Shown here piece by piece: positions 11,236-21,877 of a stretch of 64,000 bases of DNA; position 1 is the first letter of the stretch, and every line of letters begins with the position of its first letter. Below the pieces are notes generated by a model. The model was not told where the DNA came from. It ran no database searches and was given only the letters and a program-made list of their open reading frames with translations. This DNA comes from Adiantum capillus-veneris (taxonomy: Eukaryota; Streptophyta; Polypodiopsida; Polypodiales; Pteridaceae). The position numbers and the translations under genes are program-made. The DNA is taken from assembly GCA_014529385.2 (NCBI GenBank), contig CM043969.1, positions 27,113,946-27,177,945 on the forward strand, in the 5' to 3' direction.

Positions 11236-11670
11236 CACGGAAGCAAGTATGGAATGGAAATTTTTTTAGTTTGAATTTTCATACCGTTATGCTACCGAAA
11301 TTTTGATTGCTTATCAATATCATCATGCTTTTTGTTCATGTTTGAAAACATAATCATGATTTCACGTATACAGAAAAGTTAGTCAATCTTCACGGAAGCA
11401 AGTATGGAATGGAAAATTTTGTTGTTTGTATTTTCGCGCTGTTATGCTGTCGAAATTTTGATTGCTTGTGAATATAATCATGCTTTTTGTTCATGTTTAG
11501 AAACATAATCATTGTTTCATGTATACACAAAAGTTAGGCAAGCTTCACGGAAGCAAGTATAGAATAGGAAAGCTTAACAAAAGTTAGGCAAGCTTTCACA
11601 GAAGCAAGTATGGAATGGTTTTATTTTTATTTTTCACATTGTTATGCTGTCAAAATTTCATTTGCTTGTC
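11236..11670 (+). repeat. 155-bp tandem repeat downstream of the ParB-methyltransferase gene
   Basis: Units begin CACGGAAGCAAGTATGGAAT at 11236, 11391 and 11546, with a partial unit at 11597. They carry GTTATGCT(A/G)(C/T)CGAAATTT-like cores at 11286-11303, 11441-11458 and 11641-11658. A stretch of about 60 bp (GCAAGT, GAATGG, T-run, AGTTTG, ATTTT, TTATGCT) matches the blocks upstream of the gene in the same orientation. Confidence 0.85.
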
Positions 11671-12415
11671 AGTATTTCTTTACACTGTCGGTCTAAGAAT
11701 ATATATAGTTTTATATATAATATTTATATTATATATATAATATCTTTTTATTTATTTATTTATATGTGTGTGTTTATGTACGTAAGGAGATCTTCAACTC
11801 GGTAAAGTGTTTTTAAGGACTTGTTTATACAATATATATAGTTATTTATACGTGTGTGTTTATGTATGTATGCAGTTCTTCAACTCAGTAAAGTGTTCTT
11901 AATTACTATTTTATATGCAAGAGTCTATGCGTGTTTCATTACTTTGAGGTCTTCGCCCAAACAAGTACAACCATCAATATTTTTTAGATTCCTAGTTTTA
12001 AATTGGCTTATTAGGCATTCATCCTTGTTTGCAACAACACCTACATGGACAGGAAAGTATATTCTACTAAAAGTAGGGTAAATACTAAAGACATGCTCAT
12101 CTTTTTCTTGCATTATATAAAAAACTCACATAGATTTTTTTTACATTTTTGGCTTTCAAACAGCTTGTAGTTACATTTGACGGTTTAGTTTAGCTACAAG
12201 ATATCAACAATACCCTAAATTATGACAGATCTTGAAGATGTGTTAGTAGACCAGGCCGATTAAAAGTATCACAGCTACTTCAATAATAATAAGTCAGACA
12301 GAGATATATGAATTATTCTCGCCAAGGCACTGAAGAGTGGAACACCATCATATAGTTAAAATAAGCATCATATAATTAAAATAAGTTGTTTACATGATTA
12401 CGTAGGGAATCAAAC

Positions 12416-12455
<40 letters not shown>

Positions 12456-12544
12456 CAACTTGCATCACACTAGTACAATTTATCATGTGCTAGTGCATAT
12501 TTATTTAACTATATTATTTAGTGCATAATTATTTAAATCTTGCC
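11671..12544. other. AT-rich intergenic DNA with a CA microsatellite
   Basis: Contains two similar short segments (TTTATGTACG / TTTATGTATG followed by TTCAACTCGGTAAAGTGTT-like sequence, near 11771 and 11860) and (AC)n at about 12417-12452. No gene recognised. Confidence 0.6.
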
Positions 12545-12901
12545 TCAATCTTCTACCACATTAGAGCCAGAGATGTCGACCAGGTTGATTGTGCGTTTGC
12601 AGACAAGCAAATGGTCAATCTCCGCCTGTAAAGCGGCCCTTCGAGAGCTATCTATGTACCCCCATGTCTCCCACTTGCCCAGAGCTTCTCGCATTGTCTC
12701 AAAGCCATCATTGAGTTCCTGGTCTCTGGTATTGCGAGCGCGATTAAGGTGGTTGAACATCCGGATCGCCTTGTTTGTGTCACGCTCTCTTTGTGTAAAC
12801 GTCTTCTTTTCTTCAAGGGGTGCGTTGGGGGGGAGTTTGTGAAGCTCTTCATGGATTTTTGCAACTACCTCATTACCAGTACTAGCATATCCTATCGGCA
12901 T
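12545..12901 (-). CDS. Small hypothetical protein, 118 aa
   Basis: Reading frame with an ATG start, rich in charged residues and predicted mostly helical (for example KKTFTQRERDTNKAIRMFN and SRRAALQAEIDHLLVCKR). I do not recognise a family. Its base composition is less AT-rich than its surroundings, which supports a coding origin. It might be a lone exon or a captured gene fragment: no neighbouring exon or promoter could be recognised. It lies about 1.6 kb beyond the ParB-methyltransferase gene on the opposite strand. Confidence 0.35.
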   Translation of the reverse strand: MPIGYASTGNEVVAKIHEELHKLPPNAPLEEKKTFTQRERDTNKAIRMFNHLNRARNTRDQELNDGFETMREALGKWETWGYIDSSRRAALQAEIDHLLVCKRTINLVDISGSNVVED

Positions 12902-13202
12902 TGTATAAGTACAGGGAAAATGAAAAAATCTCTCTTGATTAGCACCTCCGATTCACTTGTGCAACATATGGTGCTTGCCTTGTAACATTTATATATAGGC
13001 TAAAGCACCATGCTCTCAAAAAGCATTGATAGTGATGGAAGAGTGGCATGTGTTAGTGACATGAGGGGTCCCACGCAGCATATGCTAACTGTTAAATTGG
13101 AACGTGCAATAATATATGCATGATTTGTCAATATGAATATTATAATCGTCTACTACTCCACCACTAACTTTTAAAGTGGGGTGTGCAATAAAATATGCAT
13201 GA

Positions 13203-13400
13203 TTTGTCACTACGATTATTATTCCCCTATAAGATTTATAAGCATCTAAAAGTGCAATGAGTAGACAACACTAACTGCCTCTCTAAGGGCTCGGGAAACA
13301 CTATGATTATTATTCGTCTATGAATACTATAGGCATATAATAGTGCAATGAGTAACCACCACAAACTGCCTCTCTAAGGGCTCGGAAAACATTATTTGTG
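13203..13400. repeat. Tandem duplication, period about 91 bp
   Basis: Two diverged copies, each with GATTATTATTC, AGTGCAATGAGTA and CTGCCTCTCTAAGGGCTCGG, starting near 13212 and 13303. The surrounding 12902-13440 has no gene. Confidence 0.75.
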
Positions 13401-13439
13401 GACCCGGATTTGGAACCTTTTCACACGCATATGAACAGG

Positions 13440-13444
<5 letters not shown>

Positions 13445-13527
<83 letters not shown>

Positions 13528-13755
13528 AGTAGAAAACGTGCACACAACCTCCTTCTTCACAACAAAACTCCACTTTCATCTCAATTAAAATGTGGGATAT
13601 TTATAAAATATATAAATTAAACCAACACATAAACAATTCTATACCAAGATACTAAATGAAATAATTTGAACCGGCTTGAGAACCTTCTTGCCCAAACTTG
13701 AGCCGGACTTTTTTCATTTTGAACCTATCTTTCCTCTCTCCCCCTCATCTCCCAC

Positions 13756-13794
<39 letters not shown>

Positions 13795-13990
13795 TGTGAG
13801 TAGAAAATGTGCACACAACCTCCTTCTTCACAACAAAACTCCACTTTTACTTAACTCCACTTTCATCTCAATTAAAATGTAGGATATTTATAAAATATAT
13901 ACATTAAACCAACACATAAACAATTCTATACCAAATTACTAAATGAAATAATTTGAACCGACTTGAAAACCTTCTTGCCCAAACTTTCCT
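13445..13990. repeat. (CT)n(AC)n microsatellites and a 271-bp tandem duplication
   Basis: (CT)n at about 13445-13490 runs into (AC)n to 13524. The following block (GTGAGTAGAAAACGTGCACA, ... CTTCTTGCCCAAACTT) repeats at about 13796 after another CT/AC tract. A third CT tract is at 14012-14030. From 14031 to 14390 I see nothing coding. Confidence 0.85.
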
Positions 13991-14399
13991 CTCTCCCCCT
14001 CATCTCCCACTCTCTCTCTCTCTCTCTCTCGTTGTCGGTACTCTCACACCCCGATCTTATCTCTATTTCACAAGTATGTTTTTCTCTCTCCGTCTAATCC
14101 TTCTTCTCTCTCCTTCCCTCGGTACTTATTTAACATACCACAACGCCACCTTAGAGAGCATACATATGATTGGAATCCATGCTTCTATAAACTCGAAAAA
14201 GCATCACCTGTAGCAAAAAAACACGAATTGATTAATTCGCAAATAAAATTAACCCTTCTCGAGAGAGCCTACGCCGCCTTGCACCCGGCCGAATCCCTTG
14301 AGGCACGTGGCTCCTCTCACTTGTTTCCCTCATTGCCAACACTTTCAACTTTCAAGCATCATCGGCAGATTCTGCCCTTCGACGACTTTTGTAGAATCG

Positions 14400-14905
14400 T
14401 CCAGACAACAACTCCAATTGGAAAGAGTATTCAATTTGCCTATTCGGGGCATCACCTCCTCACCCTATCATCTATGGTACGTGTAGATCTCAGGGACAAC
14501 CCAATATGCCCCTCTCATTGCAGTTGGGATCTTGCCTCCTTGTCTTTGCAGCGCTACCATAGCCTTTCGCATGGTCTCTCAAACCTGCTCTCGGCACCAA
14601 CTCCTTCCCTCAAGCCACAGGCTGCGTGGCTCTCCTCTGGTAGCCCCAACCCTTGGCACTCAATCGACGGCCTTACTCAGACTCCCGGACCTCCACAATA
14701 GTTTCCCCTTTATGGCGTCAGTTCTTGGCCCTCTTCAATAGCTGACGACCTCCGATCTCTTACAGCTCCCGTCATTCTCTTACTCATGGTCCGGCCAGCC
14801 TGCAGTATACGACCCCTCCTGCTCTTGACGCCCTTAGTTTCCTCGCAGCTCATAGCCATACAACCACACAAATGGCGACCTCCTTTGACTTGCAAGTCTC
14901 GGCCC
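14400..14905 (+). repeat. Direct repeat, left copy (possible LTR of an old element)
   Basis: Matches 25218-25746 in the same orientation, with landmarks CTCCAATTGGAAAGAGTAT, TAGATCTCAGGGACAACCCA, CTCAAGCCACAGGCTGCGTG and CTCCTTTGACTTGCAAGTCT. The pair encloses a decayed gag and a younger copia insertion, as LTRs would, but I could not establish TG/CA ends or a target duplication. Confidence 0.6.
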
Positions 14906-15192
14906 TCGGATCGCGACCCTTCCCAACCTGCTCCTTCTCACCCTTGGCTACACTCTGCAGAGTCCCATCCTTGGTACCCAATCAGCTGCCTTTCACAGAG
15001 TCTTGACCCCTCTCACTGACGGGTCCCGGAACCGACGGCCCTTTATGTCGTTCTTACCCCTGCTCTGCCAGTAGGCCCCTCCCCCCGAAGCCGGCCTCCT
15101 TTTGTTTCTCTGCTATATTGTGGCCGCTCCTCTTGTTTTGACAACCACCCTGTGCAGCTGGCTGCTCATGTTGATCCCTTTCCTATGAGAAC

Positions 15193-15268
15193 TGTAGAAA
15201 TATTGAGAGTGCTGCTCTGTAGCATGCACACACACAGATCAGACGCGCTAGTGATGAGGAAGCAACCT
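15193..15268 (+). repeat. LTR fragment, left end of copia E
   Basis: TGTAGAAATATTGAGAGTGC and the following CACACACACAGA / CGCTAGTG match 21674-21745. Similarity stops after about 75 bp. Confidence 0.6.
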
Positions 15269-16133
15269 GTAGTGGTACAAGGAGTTCCGCTTCAGATGGT
15301 GAAAGCCCATGGCTGGAAGGAATTTTGGCTTTCCCATGGCCGTAAGGGAAAGGTTGAGGGTCAGATGGTGAAGAGCTTATGATTGAAGCTCGCCGAGTTG
15401 TAGGCATGTAGTTGAAGGCTGTCGATGGAGAGGGTCTGGAAAAAGATGCAGAGGTTCTAGCAATGTGAGGATGTGGCTTTGTTAGTGAGGCATGGCTACC
15501 AAAGTGGAGGGTTTCCAAGGAAATGGGAAGATGAAGTTGGGGAGGGAGCAACTCCTTGCTGTAAGGACCCCCCGGATCAAACACTTGTACATCATCTTCA
15601 TTCGTAGCTTCATCTTTCTCTTCGTCTTCTTCGAGTAGGGGAACCATTGTGTATGCTTCTTGAAGATCAAGGAAGCAAAAGTGATTGCGAAATCGACTTG
15701 CATGTAAAGCAGAAATGAAGTTTACTGTATTTTGGTACGGCTCATCATCTTCATCGTTTTCTTCTTCAGAAGGTTGTTCATTGGCTTGCAGGTTGCTTTC
15801 TGCAGCACTGTCAACTTGCCCAACGACTTGCGGGTCAGAGGCGACGTTACTTATTGATTGATTTTCTTGACCGGGCTCAGCGGGTTCAGAGGCGTTCTCG
15901 GCTTGTCCAAGTGTAGGATCAGAAGCCGTGGTTTGTTTTGATTCAGCAGCTTGCTCACCTTGGCCGTTTGGGGAGTCAGAGGCTGTCTTGCAGATCGACG
16001 ATTGCTCAAGGAGGCTTGCAGGGTCAAAGACGTCACCGTTCATTAAGGCTTGCAGGGCTTGAAAGTTCTCTGCAGCGCTGAAATTGGTTGGAAGAAGCGC
16101 CCAGGTTGTGGCATCTGTGAAATATCCTACCAC
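15269..16133 (-). CDS. Hypothetical acidic protein fragment inside copia E
   Basis: An open frame of 316 codons runs from 16133 to 15183; its last two dozen codons are simply antisense LTR, so only about 16133-15269 could be original coding. The protein is rich in Gln, Ser, Ala and Glu with acidic runs (SEEENDEDDEPYQN, LLEEDEEKDEATNEDD) and no motif I recognise. It lies antisense between the LTR fragment and the primer site of a plus-strand copia element, where no element gene is expected, so it may be a captured host gene fragment. No start context or introns can be verified. Confidence 0.35.
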
Positions 16134-16250
16134 TATTAACGGTGCTCACTCAGTGCCTCAATCATCTCACCCACCCCCTAAATCATCTCCCTCTAATCTA
16201 GGCAACGTCCCTTCATCCTAGCACTTACCCAATAAGCCCCCTTGCCTAAA

Positions 16251-16258
16251 GTATATAA
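16251..16258 (+). promoter_or_regulatory. Probable TATA box of copia E
   Basis: GTATATAA about 170 bp before the primer binding site, within the region (about 16140-16420) where a 5' LTR promoter is expected. That region does not match the 3' LTR, so its origin is unclear. Confidence 0.45.
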
Positions 16259-16421
16259 AGGCACCTTTGTTATGTTGAAAGGCGTGCAAGTTCTCGTTTC
16301 ATTCCATCAATACAAGTTAGCTTTATTTCCTTGCTACACTGCAGTGTTTCTCTCTCTCTCATTATATACTTTGTTAGATTATGATGTTTGTCAATTAGTG
16401 TCAGTTCCTATTTGCTTCACA

Positions 16422-16460
16422 TGATATTAGAGCTTCGTTCACATGATATTAGAGCTTCGT
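16422..16460 (+). other. Primer binding site of copia E, tandemly duplicated
   Basis: TGATATTAGAGC at 16422-16433 resembles TGGTATCAGAGC, the complement of plant initiator Met tRNA. A 22-bp direct duplication repeats it at 16444-16455. Confidence 0.6.
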
Positions 16461-16585
16461 AGAGCTTAGGAACTCGCCTTAGCCCTTGCATCTCTGTCAT
16501 AGCTAGCACGTAGAGCCCCTCTCTATTATCTTCCAAGCACTCGAAGGTTTGCTCGTTCACGTCAAGGAATCCGGAGCCTTGCACG

Positions 16586-17650
16586 ATGGCCGAATCATCC
16601 TCTATGTCCTCTGCCGCATACAAGCCTCGCTACATTATCGAAAAACTCAACGGCACGAATTATCAAGTATGGAAGATACGAATGGAGCTTTATCTTACAC
16701 AGCTTCAACTCTGGGAAATTACGTCGAGCGTCGAAGCTCAACCCGACAAACCCAAAGACAAGGATCCTATTGGCATCTCCGATGTCTACAATGCTTGGCA
16801 AAGTAAAAATAATAGTGCCAAGATGGAGCTTATTCTCCACTGCCAAGACCGGCAAGTCCAAATGGTAAAAAAGCTCACCACTGCCAATGCTATTTGGAAG
16901 TTCTTTGAGAAGAACTACGAGCATACCGACCTCGTTTACCAAGTTTCCCTGATCAAGAAACTGGTAAACATCAGTATGCATGACGGTCAGTCCTCATCCA
17001 AGTTCTTAGAAACTTGGCAGATACTTCTAGACGAAGTACTCATATCAGGGCTAGCAATCCCTGAAGAGCTGCAGTCCATGCTCTTGTTGGCCTCCCTTCC
17101 CGCATCATGGAGGGCCTTCATCACCACCCAAGCCACGACGGAAAATCTACAGCTACAGAATCTAGTAGAAAAGACTCAACAAGAAGAAACCCTTCGCGAC
17201 CACACCAACGGCTCGCAAAAGTCAACGGCATTAATCACTATGGCTAAACCTCACAAACCTCACCCTGGCAAGAAGACATTCAACCACTCTGGCCCTCCTC
17301 GTCAGCACCACAACCATGGAAAGAAACATCATTCAAGCCCGAAGCAGTGCACAAATTGCCATCAGTTTGGTCATATTGCAAAGGATTGTCGGCAACCCAG
17401 TAATCAAGGTAATTTTCGACCTCCTGCTGCATATTCTCAATTTTATCCGTCATACCCTCAAGGGGGGGCTAGACCCCTTCTGTCTTCACCCTCTTCTCAT
17501 GGCCAAGCTCATTATGCTGATATATCTACATATGAGAATAACCCTTCTTATCCTATGCAATTATATGCCGCTACTCTCCATAGTTCATCCCCTGATCTCT
17601 GGCTGCTTGACACTGGTGCCACCCACCATATGACCTATGAATTTCATTGA
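16586..17650 (+). CDS. Copia E gag with start of protease
   Basis: 354-codon frame. The N-terminal part (LNGTNYQVWKIRMELYL; FFEKNYE; LASLPASWRAF) is a UBN2-type copia Gag, followed by a zinc knuckle CTNCHQFGHIAKDC (C-x2-C-x4-H-x4-C) and a Gln/Ser/Pro linker. The frame then enters the retropepsin active site LWLLDTGATHHM and stops at TGA 17648-17650, where intact relatives continue into pol. Gag packages element RNA in cytoplasmic particles. The stop lies just after the protease active-site triad, so Gag is complete but the Gag-Pol fusion is cut. Confidence 0.85.
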   Translation: MAESSSMSSAAYKPRYIIEKLNGTNYQVWKIRMELYLTQLQLWEITSSVEAQPDKPKDKDPIGISDVYNAWQSKNNSAKMELILHCQDRQVQMVKKLTTANAIWKFFEKNYEHTDLVYQVSLIKKLVNISMHDGQSSSKFLETWQILLDEVLISGLAIPEELQSMLLLASLPASWRAFITTQATTENLQLQNLVEKTQQEETLRDHTNGSQKSTALITMAKPHKPHPGKKTFNHSGPPRQHHNHGKKHHSSPKQCTNCHQFGHIAKDCRQPSNQGNFRPPAAYSQFYPSYPQGGARPLLSSPSSHGQAHYADISTYENNPSYPMQLYAATLHSSSPDLWLLDTGATHHMTYEFH

Positions 17651-20600
17651 CTTTCAAATTTAACCTATCTCCACACTCCCCTAGAAGTCTGTCTTGGAGA
17701 TAATAGCCTTCAACTTGCTACAGCCTATGGCGATGCCACCATCAATCTTCCCAATGGCCTACGCACTACTATATCTAAAGTTTATTATGTACCTGGCTTA
17801 AAGAAAAATCTTATTTCTGTTAGCGAGCTAACCTCTTCAGGTATTACCATTAAATTCACAAAAAAATGGTTGCAATATACAAGCTCGAGATGTCAATGGC
17901 CAGCATATCAATCTTCAGGTACCCCAGGTTGGGCGACTCTACCCTCTAGGTGATTCATCTCCTACACATGCTCTTGCATCTTCTGCACAATCTTCCCCAC
18001 ATGACACCACCCTCAAATGGCACTATAGACTAGGTCACATTTCTCAACATGTTTTACATCAGCTCACACACCGCTAGCTTGCCCTCGGTTTGCCCAAGAA
18101 TCTCACTCCCATTACCCCCTGTGAAGGATGCATTTTTGCCAAATCACATCATGCACCTTTTCCTACATCATCATCACGCGCTTCCGCACCGCTTAATCTC
18201 ATTCATTCTGATGTCTGTGGCCCCTTGCCTGTCAAATCACTCACTGGTAACCTTTATATGCTCACTTTTGTTGATGACTACTCCAAGTTCACAGCTGTCT
18301 ATTACATGCCTGATAAAGCTTCAACTATCACATATTTTAGCCGCTTCAAAGCACTGGCTGAAAACCAGCATGATCGGAAAATCAAGGTACTCCGCACCGA
18401 CAATGGAGGGGAATACACATCCCATCAGTTTCGGGATATCTGCCACACGGCGGGTATTCGTCATGAATATACCATCCCTGCTCACCCTCAACAAAACGGT
18501 CGGGCCGAGCGCAAGAATCGCACCATTTTTGATGTTGCTCGCGCCATGCTCATTCAAGCCAGTCTAGCAGACAATTACTGGGAAGAAGCTACGGCCACCG
18601 CATGCTATGTACAGAATCGAATCCCGTCATCTCAAAATCCAAATACCACGCCATACGCTCTATGGTATGGCAACCCACCGAGCCTTGGCCATCTTCGCAT
18701 TTTTGGTAGCATAGCATATCCTCTCGAAACCAACCCCGTCTCCAAGTTATCACCAAGAGCCACCCGCACCATCTTCGTCGGCTACGGAGATCGCCTTGGA
18801 GTCAAAGCTTATCGCCTCCATCAACCCGAGCTCCACAAATTCATTCATGCCAGAACCGTCATTTTTGATGAAGATTTCATCCTCCAAGGCTCGTCTCCCT
18901 CCAATACTCACTCGCCTCCGCATGAAATCCACCAACTGGCTCGCTATCCTGCTCATTTCTTGGCTCGCCTCCCTTCTCCGAGTAAAACCCCGCATGAAAC
19001 CACTCCTACCACCTCACCACCCTCTCCAATTAGCAACACGGCCGCATGCGGCCATGTGGATTTTGAGGCGCCTATAATAGCCCATATCTCTCCCAAGCGC
19101 ACTGCATACCCCATGCATCCCGAGCCTTCTTCAACTACAGCTCTCCCTGCTCGCTTTCCCCACACACAACATCCTGCGCAACTTAGTCCTCCACGCAAAT
19201 ACCCATCAACACAGTATCTTCCCCTTGCAGCTGCATACCCTCCATCCTCCAGCCCACCAAGCCCCTCACCTCAGTGCGGCTTTACTGCGCAGCCCTCCCC
19301 ACCTGTGCCACATCCGCCTGCAGCGTCGCCAGGCCTCCTCACAACCCCCAACAACGGCAGCTCGCCAAAGTATGGACTACTCCACCATAAGCATCCCTTA
19401 GGGGCCTATCAACTTCCCCCATCCCCTCCCAGCTACACACGACATCATCCCGCCCTTGCTGCGCCATCTTCCATCCATTTTCCACCTCGCCACACAGTTA
19501 AAAATACCACCTTTGGCAGCGTTTCCCACCATTGGCCACCCGCCTTGCAAACCCCACCCTCGCCCATTATGGTTCGGACCTACCAAACCGCCCGCAAGAG
19601 TTCAATGCCTCTACCTGCTCCCTCCTTGCTGGCAGCCCCTAACCGAGAGCCATCTCGCTCTGCGTCATCCTATCACACACCTACCACCTCGACATCGGTT
19701 CCCTCGCCAGTGGAGGATTCTCATGCCACACCCTCAAATCAACCTATTCCATCGGGGATCGACGAGGTCGAACCGCTTACATCCACCTCGGCGACATCTC
19801 CCACCACCTGCACCTCGTCGGATTCATCACCATCAGCACAACACCTTGATCAAGCAGCTTCTAGCAGTCGTGTCTGCACAAGGTCATTAGTAGATATTTA
19901 CGCTGCTACAAGCTTCTCGGTTGTTCTCCAAGAAGAACTTCAATCGACCACCCCACCCACTCCAGTAGAAGATATTCTGCCAATCTCGATCGTCGATGCC
20001 CTCTCATCCAGTGAGGGAGATTTATGGCACGTAGCTATTCAAGCTGAGCTTCAGGCACTCGAAGAAGCCCATACTTGGGATCTTGTTCCACCGCCAGAAC
20101 ATCACAATATAGTCACATGCAAATGGATATTGAAGAAAAAGTACTTCCCGGATGGCAAAATTGAGCGTTACAAAGCCAGACTTGTCGCTCGCGGCTATAC
20201 ACAGAGGTATGGTGTAGACTATTTTGATACATACTCTCCTGTTCTAGGCCTAACTGCATTTAGACTTTTAGTCGCTATAGTTGCAAAGTATAATTTGCCC
20301 CTACATCACCTTGACATTAAAACAGCTTTTTTGCACGGCTTGCTCTACGAGCTTGTTTACATGACCCAACCTCCGCACTTTGCAAATCCATATTATCCTG
20401 ATTATGTTTGCAAGCTAAATAAGCCTATATACGGCCTCAAACAGTCTGCATGTGAATGGTATACACGCATACACAATTATCTCATTGCATGTGATTGGGA
20501 GCGACTTAGTGTCGACTTCAATATTTTCATCTGGCGTAAAAATGATGGCCTCGCCATTCTGGGATTATTTGTGGATGATATTCCACTCATCGGCACCACT

Positions 20601-21550
20601 GAAATCATGGTCTTGCGCGCCATCGACTGTCTCCAACAAGAATTCCCTGTCAGTGACAAGGGACCAATGACGTATCTTCTTGGCATTCAAGTGCTTCGCG
20701 ACCCCTATGGCAAGTGGATCAAACTCACCCAGGTAAAATACATTGAAGAGCTTCTCACTTATTATGGCATGAGCACTTCTTCTCCTGAATTCAGCCCCCT
20801 TCCTCTCAAACACAACTTAGCACCTGAATTTCATGCCTACTCTCCCGCTGATGAGCTCTATTGGCCTTCTCTTCATTATCCCAAGTTTTGTGGTCAGCTT
20901 CGTTATCTGATATCCTGCACTCTGTTTGATCTCTGCTACACCGGCCATATCTTATCTCGTGCTATGTCACAGCCATGCAAAGCACACAAGCAAGCTGCAA
21001 AACGCTTACTTCGTTATCTCCTGACTACTAAGCACTATGCTCTCACTTATGCTTATGATCCCACTACACCTATCTCTCTGAGTGGCTATGTCGATGCCAA
21101 TTGGGCAGGGGATAATCCCAGCTGCTTCTCCACAGGTGTCTATATATTCTCTCTTTCAGGTGCACCAATATCCTTGCAAACGAAGCTACAATCTTCAATT
21201 GCCTCTTCATCGACTGAAGCCGAATATGTAGCTGATGCTCTTGCTTCCAGGGAAGCTCTCTGGATTTCTGAGCTCATTCAAGAATTTCAACTTCCATATC
21301 CTATCTCGGAAGAAGCCATAACCCTCTACTGCGACAACCAATCTGCAATTGCTCTGGCTGCTTCTGCAAGTTTCTCCAACAAACTAAAGCACATCAAAAT
21401 CAGTTATCACTTCATCAAGGAATTGGTCGCCAATGGTTTTTTAAAGTTGCAATAAGTGCCCACTGCTCACAATTGGGCAGATTTCCTCACCAAATCAGTA
21501 CCTGCTACGACCCAAACTACAACATGTCAAAATTTGTCACTTGTGCCTAC
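17651..21550 (+). pseudogene. Copia E pol: protease end, integrase, RT, RNase H (broken)
   Basis: After the TGA at 17648 the protease frame continues (YYVPGLKKNLISV), shifts in a seven-A run at 17860-17866, and resumes in the frame of the long ORF. A TAG at 18075-18077 interrupts the pre-integrase zinc region (WHYRLGH...CEGCIFAK). From 18090 a 1,121-codon frame holds integrase (SDVCGPL, LRTDNGGEY, HPQQNGRAERKNRT), a long Pro/Ser-rich linker, RT (KWILKKKYFPDG, LDIKTAFLHG, FVDDIPLIG) and RNase H (GYVDANWAGD, SSSTEAEYVA). TAA at 21453-21455 cuts the last motif, which continues downstream as NWADFLTKS. RT has F-V-D-D where Y-V-D-D is usual. Four lesions make the copy dead, though the long ORF itself suggests modest age. 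Confidence 0.85.
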
Positions 21551-21567
21551 TGCTTGCACACCTCCTT

Positions 21568-21577
21568 AAGGGGGGGA
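21568..21577 (+). other. Polypurine tract of copia E
   Basis: AAGGGGGGGA directly before TGTCCCATG, the expected primer for plus-strand DNA synthesis next to a 3' LTR. Confidence 0.7.
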
Positions 21578-21578
21578 T

Positions 21579-21872
21579 TGTCCCATGTAATGAGGCATCT
21601 TCGAAGAGTTGGGAGGCCAGGCGAGGGCCAGCAAACGGGTCCTCCTCCCTGATCGAACCTCCTCGTAATACCATGTAGAAATATTGAGAGCGTTGCTCTG
21701 TAGCGTGCACACACACAGAGACGTGCTAGTGCAGGAGGCAATTACCAAGAGACGCATGTGGATAGATGCAACCGCTCTCATTCATATGATTGGAGACCTC
21801 TATTAATAGAGGTATGATTGAGATTACAAACGTCATGCTGACGTGTCAAATCCTTGCGGCTTATTTCCAACA
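21579..21872 (+). repeat. 3' LTR of copia E
   Basis: Begins TGTCCCATGTAATGAGGCAT after the polypurine tract and ends TTATTTCCAACA (TG...CA), followed by AGAAC. The part from 21674 matches the left-end fragment at 15193. The two ends are otherwise unlike, so the boundary choice 21579 versus 21674 is uncertain. Confidence 0.55.
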
Positions 21873-21877
21873 AGAAC

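Larger units (their letters stand above)
15188..21877 (+). mobile_element. Ty1/copia LTR retrotransposon E, broken
   Basis: A plus-strand copia element. Five-base matches AGAAC lie at 15188-15192 and 21873-21877, each just outside a terminal TGTAGAAATATTGAGAG-like segment or the LTR end TTCCAACA. Internal order is: Met-tRNA-type primer site (16422), gag (16586), protease, integrase, RT, RNase H (to about 21.5 kb), then polypurine tract (21568-21577). The left end matches the right LTR only over about 75 bp (15193-15268), so it is rearranged. The coding region carries at least three stops and one frameshift, so this copy is not functional. Confidence 0.75.

Noticed and set aside
14228-14701. 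157-codon plus-strand ORF
   Set aside because: It lies in a repeat whose second copy (25.2 kb) does not keep the same frame; proline/serine-rich without a motif.
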